Shown: positions 49,612 through 61,035 of the stretch, in pieces
Numbering within the stretch: the stretch's first letter is position 1
Layout of the letters: each line of letters opens with the position of its first letter
Origin: Phytoseiulus persimilis
Taxonomy: Eukaryota; Arthropoda; Arachnida; Mesostigmata; Phytoseiidae
Direction: 5' to 3'
Length of the DNA stretch: 64,000 nt
Assembly: GCA_037576195.1 (NCBI GenBank)
Contig: CM075102.1
Coordinates: 49,906,745 to 49,970,744, forward strand
Notes under the pieces: model-generated
The model's database searches: none
Seen by the model: the letters and a program-made list of their open reading frames with translations, nothing else
Told to the model about the DNA's origin: nothing
Position numbers and translations under genes: made by a program

Positions 49612-49799
49612 CTCGACCACGCGTGCTCGAGCGGCTTCTCAACAAAGACTTCCACGGGCATGAAATCCTAATCGTGACGGCGCCAATCAGAACGATTCTA
49701 AACAACGAGCATCATCATTTCGGCAGGCATCGCATATCAATTATCCTGCGTTTGCCAAAAAGGGCCCCATGATGCTCGATCATCGCTTTACATTCTGAT

Positions 49800-52400
49800 T
49801 CGCATGTGTATTGACGTTAGAAAGCTGAAAGCTTTCAAGGATTCATGGGGAAGTGGCTGTTTCTTGTGACCTTCCGAAAGTGATCGAGTGCCACCCTCCG
49901 TGAGCATACTCTTCACGGAAGTCAGGGAGTATGGAGTGGACAATCTCGGAAGGAATCCCGGATGATTTTCGGCTTCGAATTTGCTTTCCGAGTTGCCGCA
50001 TTCCGCATTTTCAGATGCGGAATGAAGATGAATATTCTCGCTCCTTGCAGCCGAATTCTGGAGAACTCTAGCGTGCAACGGGGCGTTTCTGTTCGGAAAA
50101 GTCAGCTTCGTATGTGGCAGGGAACTCTCTCTCTCTCCTTCGGGAAATACCTCGTCGCTCTCCCAAAGCGGAATCACCGAGAGTTCCTCCGAATCTGGTT
50201 GTATGTGCTCGATTCACGGAATAATTCGTTGATTTGAGGGGTGACCGAAGGGACAGAGGGTCAACGAATAAACGAACTTTGTGACAGCCCAGCGGGCTGA
50301 GCGGCGGAGAAGGCCGGAGATGGCCAGGCACTGATCCTCACACCCACACTCGCTAGCCTTTGTTATCTGTTGAATTCCTATGACGCCATGGGAGCAGAGA
50401 TAATTCTTTCTTGATTATACGGTAATCTCTCATCAGCATTCCTTCTATTTCAGGGTGCCCTGATTGGATCCCTGCCCCACTACTCTTATCACTTGGTCGA
50501 TGGTGACACCTTGCTGAGAGTGGACGCCCTTTCGAGTCGTTGCGGAACGAGGACTCTCGGAAGGCCGAGAGGACCTTCCCGGAAATCCAGAGTTGACTCC
50601 AGCGAACTTGTCCCATCCAGTGTTGGGCAAACTCATAATCACGATTGCGATGATGATTTTCGGGGTCGCTGAGCATGAGGCAGGTGTTAGTTTTACTCGA
50701 TCCATACATTCTGACGTGGAATTCGTTGAGGAGGCCAGACTCATGATTGTGATCTTGGTCTTGTCATCCGTCTCCCTGGAAAATCAAGATTCTGGGGGAG
50801 GTTTGGACGTGGCCGGGGGCTTCTGGGATTTGTGATCACGATGCTGGTCTTGGTTTGGTTGGAGAACTAGGATCACGTAGACTGTGGCCACAGACGAAGT
50901 GCTCTGGTTTGCTCCTCCCCGCTTCGCGAAGACTGCTCGAAGTCCGAGCAACCTGGGGAAGAAGCGAAACACGCAATCAAAAGATTAATAACAAGCGTGC
51001 CATACTGGAACGGGCCTGCGAAGACGCGGTTCCAACCGGACGCACTCTTTCGTCAGAGTCGTTGGAGTCTCTCGAACGTGCGTACATGAAGCGTAAGACG
51101 GTGGTTCTATGTTCTAGCAGACAATCTCAGATAAGGGGGCAGCCGTCGACGCACTCGTTCCAAGGGTGCTCCGCATGCTCCCGTCGATCCGTTCGGTCCT
51201 CTATACTGCCATTAGGTTGAACGGAACCATAAGAATCCAATCCCTCATCCAGCCAGGGACGACTTCGACGTGGAACCCATTTAGGTGTCAAGAGCACCAT
51301 CGTCGTCAGACAAAGGGCCCTCCTGGATGACGCCGTCCGACCCCGCAGAGAACCTCATGTTGCAGTATTTTCACGAACCAGTTTCTCATAGGTATGGATA
51401 GATCGAGTGAAACTAATACCCGTATTGTGCTCAGCGACCCCGAGAATCCCCGAAGACGTGACAACCGCCCCCGAAATCTCGGATCTCCAGAAAGGCCCAT
51501 GGAGATGGCGAGATCACAATCATGAGCTCCTCAACGAATTCCGCCTCAGGTCGTGAAAATCGAGTAGAACTAACACCTGCATCGTGCTCAGCGAGCTCAA
51601 AAGCTTCCGACTACGTTTCAACCATCGCCAAAATCCTCTTTTTATGAAGGAAATCCTTTGATCACGGATGTGATCACGGCAAAATCACAGGAGGGTTGAG
51701 ATCATTATTATGATCATAACCATATATGTTATTGTTATTTTGGCGATCCTGTGATTTTGATCATAATCATGATTGTGATCTTGCCCAGCACCGATCCTAT
51801 CTATGCGCGCAGGATCTCAGGTCATGTGTTCTTCACGGCATCTGCGTGTCTCCATAGTCTCAGATTCTCGCACCGCACAGCATTTGCGAGGTCAGTGAGT
51901 AGAGTGGTATTTTTTGCAGCTCCTTGCTCAAACCAAGGTGCCTACGCTTGCAATCAAACATGAATCAACAGTGAAGGGATTAGGTGAGCCCCGCATGGGA
52001 GCTGTTCGGTTAATGGTTGTGTTGAGATTAGGTCGACGAAATTGAGTGACAACAGGGCGAAGAAGCGATAAATAGTGGAGACGATGCACGTAATAGTGGA
52101 TTTTCAAATACCAATTAGAGCTGGTAGGGTTTGGCGGTTGCGGGGGAGACGTCCGCGATGGAACTTGCCCGTGGGGACCGTATAACTTGAGTTCGTACTG
52201 CCGAAACCCAAGGCGAAGACTCGTTTCCCTCTCCCAGATGGATGTGTGGTTAGAAGAGCTCCTGTTGGCCGGAGCCATCGCTGCGACGGCTCCATCTCCT
52301 TGAAAACCTCACCAAGTCAGACCCCATAAGAATCCGTATGCCGATCGGCGAGTATCAGGATCCGTCGGTTGAATTGGCTTCGTCGGAAGCATGTCGAGGT
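49800..52400. other. Non-genic region around the repeat cluster
   Basis: Apart from the repeats described for 50640-51800, I see no supportable gene. Frames of about 100-130 codons at 49788-50177, 50445-50744 and 51928-52278 have no splice context or family resemblance. Confidence 0.35.
50640..51800. repeat. Cluster of dispersed and inverted repeats
   Basis: A block at about 50665-50760 contains GAGCATGAGGCAGGTGTTAG and GGAATTCGTTGAGGAG. It recurs as a reverse complement at about 51515-51605. A third, shorter copy lies at about 51398-51440 in the same orientation as the second. Near 51660-51790 the sequence is rich in GATCATNATCATGATTGTGATC-like palindromic words and includes AAAATCACAGGA paired with its complement near 51748. 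It looks like remnants of an inverted or satellite-like repeat, and frames across it are not credible genes. Confidence 0.6.
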
Positions 52401-52988
52401 TAGCCCTGGACGGTTTTGCTGAGACTTTACCATGTTCTGCGATTTATCAGCTCCACTAAGACATGGTCTGGGTCGTCGATGACAGCTCGTATTATCATTG
52501 TGGCAGTCCAAATCAATATCTGGCCATGAAACGGAAAGGTTATGGTAGCAATCGCAGGAGACCGCTCCTGCCGAGAGCGGGGGCTCATTCGCAACAATCA
52601 TCATCGAGCCCTAATTGAGACCCCGGACTCGCTCGTTACCGAATGAAATGCCTCAGAGCATGAATGACTACCTGTGAATAGATATTGATTCTAGCAGATG
52701 AGTCGGAACAAATCTACCGGACAGTTGACACTCACTGAAGATCCGATGGAGTGTTATCTATCCGATGCTTCGCAGGCTCTGTCATCTTTGCTTAATAATT
52801 ACTTTGTAACCGATGTGGACCTCAGAAGATGAAGGAATGGTGATAGGTCATCCTAACCTTGAACATGGGTGGTTGCTGAGGCTAAGATACGGTCTGAATA
52901 CCGAGCCGAGTCCCTGTCGACGAAAACTTCATATTTTCGTCTTCCGAGAAGCCAGAGCTCAAAAGTCTATTATTCGAGCGCCGAAAAC

Positions 52989-54003
52989 TCAATCGAAGAG
53001 ATAGCTCTGCGTGTAGATCGAGATCGATTCAGTATCAGCTATCGAATACTCGTGAATGAGCTCGTTGCCGGGCTTTGTTCCGGCGACACTCGTTGACGAA
53101 GAAGTTCGCGAAAAATAGCTTCCTGTTGGGCGTCAGAGGAATCTCTTTCATTCAACAATGTTCGCAAGTATTCTTCTCGCATCGTTCAAGGACATTTCTG
53201 TCCTTTCCGTTCACTCACTGGATGGAGTTTCCCGTGCAAGCCCGCAGCAATCTCCAACGGGTTTAGCCGAGCTGCAACGATAAGGCTCTATCTTGCATGG
53301 AGCATATGGAATCATAAGAAAACATCCCTCCCAACATCAGTCGTCGTGAACCACGATCCGTATTCAGTCCATAGAGTCACGGAGTGAATATTTGTCAACC
53401 CCTCGACAAAGTCGCGAGCGAGTCAAGTTTGGAACGGCCCTCCTTGAAACAATGACCTCGTCCGTGGTTATTTCCGGTTCAGATGGTTGTAGATAACGTG
53501 CTCCATCCCTGAGCAAGTTCCCCAAAGCGGCAAGTCTCCGATGAGGTTCCTCTCCAGAATTCTCTCTTAAAGCGAGCGACCGCTCATGCCGCACCCGGTT
53601 TCCTCGTGGATGTGAACAGGTCCACCTGCGTTCAAACTAGCGTAGTGAGATACTCTATCGAGCAGACTCCCACAGCTGCAAATGGAAAGATCTAAACCAG
53701 TGGTTCTCTGAGCAGTCGATCACTGATTTGAACCGAGGATTCCGAGGCACATCCGACCATACTTTCAGGTATCCAGGGGGGTTATTCCGAGGTCTCCATG
53801 ACCTCGAATATCGCCTCAAGGAATCGATGGTCGTCGATGAACTTCTCTGCAAAAAACTTCGACGAGGTCGCATAGGGGGATTGGAGATCAACTGATCTTA
53901 AAAATCAATGGGTCACATAGAGTTCAGGTGATCAACAAACCTGGGAATATCACTCCGTTCACAAGATCGAGTACTCGATCGTAGTACTCAGCCGTCTGGT
54001 TGG
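52989..54003 (-). pseudogene. Decayed tandem copy of gamma-glutamyl hydrolase
   Basis: This block matches the intact gene at 55798-57172 exon by exon. The 3' part of exon 1 lies at about 53936-54003, with similarity stopping abruptly near 54003. Exon 2 is at about 53459-53626, exon 3 at about 53221-53400 and exon 5 at 52989-53095. Exon 2 keeps LPLWGTC but has an in-frame TAA shortly before it and a second TAA after HLNRK. The counterpart of exon 4, which carries the catalytic His, is missing: only about 130 bases lie between the exon 3 and exon 5 copies. A small deletion in exon 5 shifts the frame. The signal peptide is lost. It cannot encode an active enzyme. Confidence 0.85.
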
Positions 54004-55140
54004 AGCTCGGAACGTGTGCCAAGAACTGCAGAAACCTAGATTCAACAGCTCTGGGGTGGAAGCAGGATATATCCGGTGGGCGCTGCGGTGGTCTCAGAAA
54101 ACCCGTGATCCCGATTATGTCCCGGTGATTTCGATGCTCGCGATGAGTATGGGTTTTCGCAAGAATTTCTCGTCAAGATCTCAGGATCGCCGCAAAATCC
54201 GTTGGGTCCTGACGACCGCGTCGTCGGAGTACTGGTCCCGGAAATCCGGCACACCAGCTGTGGCGCCCCGCATAGCTCAAATCGAAACTCCGAATGTTTC
54301 GTCGCTGCCCTCGTACTATTCTTGTATTCGAGAAAGCGACACGCGGTTCCTGTTGAGCTGGAAGGGGATGGTGTCAACACAGACATAATTTGCCAGGAGC
54401 TTCCACACTGCGTCTGTCGGCTGGCACTCATCTGCAGCAGTGTCTCCTCGGAATAACACGGCAGAAAGATCGGCCAAGTTCCAGAAATCACGTGGAGAGT
54501 TTTTCCAAAGTTCATTCTCCCTACTAACCGCGAGGCGCCCGGGACTCCTCGAGGAATCTGGGCTCCGGGGACCGGGCTCTTCAATCAGGAACTGATTCTC
54601 GAGAGTCGGACTCCTCGGAGGTCCTGTTCAGCCAAGTACCGGTCCTGGACATCAGAATTCCTCGAGACTTCTCATAATCCGGCTCCAGGCTGAGAAGCCC
54701 GGTCTTCTGGACCCAATTTTTCTGGACAAAATCATGAAAATTGCGGGGCGGGCATATGCCGCACAGCCATTGGCTCCTTCGCGCCCCACTGGCCGTGCCA
54801 AGACCCGAAACGAAGGGTCTCATGGCGTCGTTACGTGGCGCCGAAACGCCCGGGATCAACTGGTGACCCAGCCAGGCGGGGCCGGAAGAGCCTCCCAACG
54901 AAGGCGGGATCTCCCGGAAATCGTCGTCCGCGGAACTCCGGAAATTCGCGAGCCCTGTTTCGAACCGCACGGTTTCTGATCTGCTTGATGATAGGAAGCA
55001 GCTCGCCAAGCTTCAAGAAACTGTTTCAGTGGTTGAATACCTTGCGGGCATGCCCCTCCAGTCGGGAAAAATCTCAGCTCGACACGCTCCTTGAGCACCG
55101 CCGTCCGTTCTAGGGGGCTCAGACATCGTTTCCTTCCTAC
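54004..55140. other. Unique spacer between the two GGH units
   Basis: A plus-strand frame from about 54115 to 54457 reads DEYGFSQEFLVKISGSPQNP and VVGVLVPEIRHTSC, but it lacks a start or clear splice partner. On the opposite strand a 180-codon frame at 54042-54584 looks like its shadow. Nothing here is recognised. It may be an insertion that displaced the first exon of the duplicate GGH. Confidence 0.3.
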
Positions 55141-55726
55141 CAGGAAGTCCTCCGTTCCAGATCAATATCAAGCCATGGAAGGAAAATGTACTGGTTGCAA
55201 TTGTGCAATCCCACTTGTGTTGAGAGCGGGAGGTCGGATACTGCGACTATCATCGAGCTGCACTTGAGAACTCAAAGCGGCAGAACTGCTCGAGTATCAG
55301 AAACTGGTACGTGACTTCTGGAAGATTCCAGCATCGGTCTCAAATTTCACCGGCTCGGACATCGAGGACGTCAATGAGAGCAGTCACATCTTGGGTTGTT
55401 AGAGGAACGGCTCGCTCATAGCCTATTCTCGGGATGAATGACGACCGGAAGATAGATGTTGATTCCAGCGTGCCAAATCTGCCGAGCGTTCGACGATACT
55501 GAAGAGCCATTCCAGTGGGATTTTTTTGATGGCTTGCAGTCTCCCGCATCTTCGCTCTTCACTCGTTTGTACCAATCTTCATCGGATGGTGGAGTCACGA
55601 CGATATCCCAAGGGAGGCGGGTCGTCCTGGGCTTTTGTTCACGAGGTCGCAGTGGCTGAGTTCCGGCCGCAATATCTAACTAGTCCATTGAATAGAGTTT
55701 CGACGTTTCTCTCTTCGGACAAAAAC

Positions 55727-55732
55727 TTTATT
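55727..55732 (-). terminator. Polyadenylation signal of the intact GGH gene
   Basis: TTTATT on the plus strand gives AATAAA on the minus strand, about 66 bases after the TGA of GGH. Confidence 0.6.
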
Positions 55733-55797
55733 CTTCGTTCCTCAGAGCGGAATAGCGGAAGAGCATGAAATTTTCATCGATCAGACTCGGAGAAAGA

Positions 55798-57172
55798 TCA
55801 ATCGAAGAGATAGCTCTGCATGTAGATTGAGATCGATCCAGTATAAGTTACTGGATACGAGTAGATGAGCTCATTGTCGCTTTCCGGAGGGAACCTTGCT
55901 TTGTTTTGACGGCACTCGTTGACGAAAAAGTTTGCGAAGAATTGCCCGACCTCAACGGCAGACTTCGAGTGAGGAATATTCCGGTGCTTCGCGTTGTGAA
56001 CCTAGAAGCAGGTCGAGACAGTGAGCCGGCTGGTTTCCATGATATCCGCCGGGTGATCATATCCGGCGGCCAGAACGGAAGCGCTCACCTCACGTACGAC
56101 ACTCACCCACTCGAACTGCGGCTTCTCCGGATGGAATTGAGTCAGGAAGATAGGCATTGAGTTGTGTTCAAGCACAGACACGAGCTCTTCGCCTTGGGAA
56201 CCATTGTTAAAAGCCAGGGCGCGGAAATCGCGATCAAGTTTGAAAGCTCTGAAGTTTTCCGACGTTAAACACCAATTGTGGTAATGGATGTTCACGGGCT
56301 CCGTCGTCAGCTTCCTATGGGGCGTTAAGCGAATTTCCTCAATTCGTCAATGATAGAAGCGATGTTGCTAGAATCGTCTCAGACCATTTTCATTTTCTCC
56401 GTACACTCACTGGATGATGTCCTCCGGGGCAGCCCCCAGCAATCTCCCACGGTTTTCACCGAGATGCAACCATAAGGCTTTGTCTTGCATGGAGCATCTG
56501 GAATCGTCGAAAGAAATTCCCCCGACATTAACCGCCTTGGGCCATGATCGATAATTATCAATAGAGTTACGGGGTGAACAACTTCCAACAACTGGACAAA
56601 GTCTCGAGCTTGGTTCTCCCGAACACTCACCTGGTGCGGGGGTCTTCTTGGTTCAGGTGATTGTAGATAACGAGCTCCATTCCCAAGCAAGTTCCCCATA
56701 ACGGCAAGTCGCCGACAAGGTTTCTCTCCAGGATTTTCTCATAGAGCAAACGACCGCTTATGCCGTACCCCGTTTCTCTGTCGATGTGCACAGATCCGCC
56801 TATGGTCGAACTAGCGCATTGAAATCTTTTTCCGACTCCCTTAGCGATGATAATGCAAACTATACATTAGTGAAGTAGAGTTCATCCGATAAACAAACCT
56901 GGGAAAATCACTCCGTTCACGAGATCGAGTACTCGATCGTAGTATTCATCCGTCTGGTTGATGAAGATCGGGAACACTCGAGCCCCAGCCGCCTCCACCC
57001 ACTTCACGTATGACGCAGCAATGTACGTCGCTTTCCCAGGAACAGATCCGTAATAGTCTTCGGCAACAATGCCGATCACGGGTCGAGGGTTCGCTTCCGC
57101 AGCTGAGGAGAACGTGAGAATTGAGGAGAGTACAACCGCAATGTTGGGATTGAGTCGCATTCCTGAGAACAT
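55798..57172 (-). CDS. GGH: Gamma-glutamyl hydrolase (folate polyglutamate hydrolase)
   Basis: Five exons join in phase: 56899-57172, 56631-56799, 56411-56581, 56089-56314 and 55798-56001, giving about 347 residues (the human enzyme is about 318). A signal peptide with IAVVLSSILTFSSAAEA is followed by PVIGIVAEDYYG. The class-I glutamine-amidotransferase-like core carries the nucleophile Cys129 in LPLWGTCLGMEL and the catalytic His266 in TQFHPEKPQFEW. The end, YTGSISIYMQSYLFD, is typical of animal GGH. The enzyme removes gamma-linked glutamates from folylpolyglutamates in lysosomes or outside the cell. The donor of intron 1 is GTTTGT rather than GTRAGT, and the exon 3 acceptor (CCAGTTGTTGGAAG) is weak but required by phase. 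An ATG at 57160 could also serve as the start. A decayed copy lies downstream. Confidence 0.93.
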
Positions 57173-57398
57173 CGTCGATTCTCGTTACAGATTCCGGATC
57201 CGTATTCCCACGTATTCAGCGAGTATGAGCGACAGAATCGGACCTGAACGAGACGGCCGAACAGCTTGTGACAATCCGAAACCCGACCCCCGTTGCCATC
57301 AGCCAAAATGCTCCATGATTGTAGTGTTCTCAAAGGCTGGGGCTGTTTGGGAGCTGTCTCGATTGGAGTGTCTCGCCGATAAGGCAGATCTTAATCAG

Positions 57399-57838
57399 CT
57401 GCGGGAAAGCCGCTGAGAGGGATCAACGAACAGCTAGAATGCTTCATCGAGGCAGTCGATTGTGCCTCTCCATCCCAGTACGCTCTCAACCGAAAGGTAA
57501 GCCGCTCCAACTCATGTGCTGCTCAGAGGAAAATCAGACAGCGCGGAAGAATTCACGAAACGCGCTCAGCACAGGGCTTACCCATGGAGAACCATGACGG
57601 GGGGCATTCACAGAGGAATCAACCTCGAACATTTTTCATGAATCCGCTTGGGATATCGGCGAAAAAAACGACGACATCGAATTCCTCCATGGAGGCAGGG
57701 TTTCATTGGGTCAGATCGAGGTTATTTGGTGGAGACCATGTGGGGTTCGAACCTACTCCCTTTCCCGAGGAGCTTGGGGAAAGGGCGAACGACGTCCTCG
57801 ACACGACCATCCCTTTCGTGGCGTGTTTCGGTCGATGA
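57399..57838 (+). CDS. Unidentified protein, two candidate exons
   Basis: Exon 57399-57496 ends at a GTAAGC donor and reads NEQLECFIEAVDCASPSQYA. The exon 57575-57838 follows a CGCTCAGCACAG acceptor in phase 0, contains MNPLGISAKK and PFPEELGERANDVLDTTIPF, and stays open to a TGA. Just upstream, another frame reads SRLECLADKADLNQLRES and would join the first exon only after a shift of two bases, which hints at decay or a missed exon. Possible later exons at 57918-57984 and 58190-58313 read plausibly. No family is recognised. Confidence 0.3.
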
Positions 57839-57839
57839 A

Positions 57840-60800
57840 GGAAACGTGTTTCTGTTTGGGCAATGCGCAAGCCCACTGAGTAGCGCAGAGTGAGAGCGAT
57901 TACTTGATATTTCAGGGATTGTTCTTGGGAAGCAGTCCTTCGCAACTTCAGCAGCCTAATGACGTAGTACTGCCATTCTCATCAGGTGCGTTGATTCCCC
58001 AGAGTTCATGAGAGCCACTCCGAAGCCCGATGCGTTCTCGAACCTGTCGAGGAGGTAAGGGAGCTCCTACTTCGAAGATATGCTATCTCGAGTAAAGCTG
58101 AGCCGGAAGTCCGTGAAATAATATACATTCATGGATATTGCGATCCACATTGCATTGTATGACCATGAATCCTGGAACCGAAGCCGCATCCGCTCGCAGA
58201 AGAAGAGAAGCTTTTCTGGAGAATGCTGGATGTCATGCATCGCGAACTCAAAGCTGTGTTCGAATACATCCCACGAACAAACGACGATGTCACCCGTGAG
58301 CCTCGAGCTTGCGAAGTTTAAAAAGTGGGCACGTCTCGTTTTCCTGAAAGGTATCCGAGCTCCAATCGGGCAGTCGTTTCCATGTATTCACCATTTGCAG
58401 CTGAAGAAAGGGGCTGTCGGTTACCCGAGCCCCTTATTACGTGGAGGGTCGCTGACAACTCCGAGGTTGAATCACAATGCCGATACTGGTTTTTAGGTCG
58501 CACCGACACAAAAAAGAATATGAATTAATCCTGATACTTGGAGCCTTTCGAGGATTGTTTCTCGAAACTCGGCGGAAAACTGTGACGCCCCGATCGGCGA
58601 ATCCGGCTGAATCCGAGTTTATTCATGGAATCACTCGCACCAACCGGGAGCAGAATCAAAATCGATTCTTGCCCGAGCGGATTCCCAAGAGGGATTCCTG
58701 AGAAACCAATCAGAATCATGCGCAACTCTGGGAGGGAAAATGGTCAAAGAGATCAACAACGAGGGCAGGGGCCATCTTCCCTCGAGATCCTCCCTGTGGA
58801 ACTGAAGTCCGTGTGGATCTGGAAGAAATCGCTCATATCCTTGCAATCTTGCTGGAGGCCAAGCAAGAGCGTTATCCAGCCTGAGCCGGTGAGATTTGGC
58901 ATGAAAGGATGATCGGTCTCGGCTCTGAGATTCGCAGGGCGTCCAAGACGATCCGGCTGTGATGTGTCGAGCCGATCAGTGAGGAAAAATCTAGCTCGGA
59001 GATCCGCTGATCGATTATGGAAGAACGCTCTCCGAGAAGCTGTCGGAAGATGCTCATTCCGGTGTTTCCGTCTCCAGAAGACTCCATTTTCTTGACACGC
59101 CAGGTCAAGTTCAAGTCGGAATTTTCCCTCGTCTTGTCTGCCTCCTTGGTTCTCACAAGTAGCGGATGCGGCTCTTGGGCCTGATTCCGATCCACGCCAG
59201 ACAATTTTCGATGATTCAACGTCTCTGATGGAAACACCGACAAAACCGCTGTCAGGGCTCACGGAAGGTCAAACTTCAGAAGCGGGTGAAACACATACCT
59301 CCGAGACTCATTCTGACCCACTGAATCGCGGTGTGGCCGACAGAGAAGAACAGCAGTGAATGTTTTCTACACTGGGTCAAGCTTGCCCTCCGTCAGTATT
59401 GTCCCGATCGAGTTCTTCGAGGGCCTGATTCACCGCTTCAACGTTGAGTGCGCTCAGCCGACAGAGCACCTGGGTGAGCATAGTAGTGAGCACTAGACAA
59501 TGCTTGATGGAAGCGACTCATTAAATCGCGGAGCACGTGACTGAATAGTTCGTCAAGAGCATTTGCCAAGCTCTGATATCGTACATGGGAGAGTTTCGAC
59601 GACGATCGGATCGATTTCAGAGCTAAGCCATGAGCTGGGTCGTGTGAAAGACGTCTGGATATATCCAGAATGCGTCTTTGGCTGCTCTTGGAACCCTGTT
59701 ATTCGGATTCCACTGTGACATCGAGATTCATTCAATCTCTCTCATGTGGATCCGAGTTCAAATTACTGCTGACGAGCGGATGACAGCAAGAACTCTGGAT
59801 CGCACCGAAATTCCTCTTTGGTCTGCTCAAGAGCGTTCTTCACCGGAAGCTTCCTCGACTTTCTCAAACTTGATTAGGCGGCGGGAGCTCTGCGAAGGTT
59901 CTCAAAACTGATGCTTCTGTTCCCTCGAGGAAGAAACTCCTCCGGGGGTCGAGATCTGGATGAGAGTTACTTGTCGACTTAAATCGTAAAGATAAGCGCG
60001 TTTGGTTTCTGGGTGCCGATGCGAATTTGACCACAAAACATACCTGGGAGCATTCGGGACACGCGATACGTTCCCAAAGCTCGACTGAGTGCATATTTCT
60101 GCTCATCCGCCTGAGTCAATCACCTCTGGCGCGGCAGTCATGGATTGCGGTCCAGAAGCTACTTTCTTCTCCTCATAGATTTTGCCTTCAACGGCTAGAA
60201 CCCATCGTCCAAGTTCCGCTACTGATCATGATCCGATGACCTTCGGGAAGCCTCATCGGACGCGTTCTCCCATTGAGTGCATGAGGCTCATGAGAGAGCT
60301 CGTTCAAAGGGTGGCTTCGCAACGCGGGTGCGAGCTCGCTCCTGGCCTATCTCGGATTGCAACATCAACGTCTCTGATGAATCGTCGACCGCAGGTAGAA
60401 ACAGGTAGATATCGGCCTCCTAGGGGTTCGATGACCGATCTCCCATTTACAGAGGTGATTATGGGATGGATCTGATCATACTCATCAGGGTCTACGACGC
60501 GGGGGGGGGCGACGGGTCAGGGGAGTTTGAGAACCACTGGTGTAAAGGATTTCCGATGCGAGAAGATCGTTGAAGAGCAGAACTTCATCGCAGAACCCGG
60601 ACTGGCCGAATGAATATTCATGGGCTCACTATGTCGGAAGCATGCCTTGGTCTGCGCGATCGTTGGCTTCTCGGTCCCGTTGCGCGGCTCAGCTGATGAA
60701 ATACTAGCTCACACTACCACCGGAATAGTTGAGCCCCTTTTCGACGAGGAGACCGTTTGCGGATTCTCGCCATTCCTCTTTCTTTTGGGTGCCCGCACGA

Positions 60801-60990
60801 AGAATTCAGCCTGAAATCATCATCGCACCCTCACTCCGAACATCGCCGAGGTTTTCTGGTGCCCCCTCTCCCAGGCGTTACTTTAAAATGGCTCCAGGCT
60901 GCAGATTTCGTCAGAAATTACTTGATCTGCATCACTGACGGCCAAATCCAGCAAAAGAGTGCGAAAATGCGTGAAAAAACGGGAAATGAA
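57840..60990. other. Region between GGH and TKFC without an assignable gene
   Basis: Several protein-like frames are present, for example minus-strand 58872-59243 containing SIFRQLLGERSSIIDQRISE and plus-strand 58190-58313 containing MHRELKAVFEYIPRTND. None could be joined into a model. A run of nine G residues lies near 60501-60509. The last part may contain the 5' untranslated exon of TKFC. Confidence 0.3.
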
Positions 60991-61035
60991 CTCTACTCTT
61001 TGAGCAATAAGTCCTCCTGTGACTCTTGCAGTACC

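Larger units (their letters stand above)
52450..57172 (-). repeat. Tandem segmental duplication containing GGH
   Basis: Two related units lie head to tail: about 52.45-54.0 kb and about 55.15-57.17 kb. Similarity covers the GGH exons and also sequence downstream of the gene; for example CAATATC...GGCCATG at 52513-52530 corresponds to CAATATC...GCCATGG at 55164-55180. The segment 54.0-55.1 kb between them is unique and interrupts the 5' end of the dead copy. Confidence 0.65.

Noticed and set aside
54042-54584. 180-codon minus-strand open frame between the two GGH copies
   Set aside because: It shows no GGH similarity, and the plus-strand reading over the same bases looks more natural. No splice context.
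57738-57752. GGGGTTCGAACC, resembling a tRNA B box
   Set aside because: No matching A box, acceptor stem or anticodon arm at the required distances; it lies inside an open frame.
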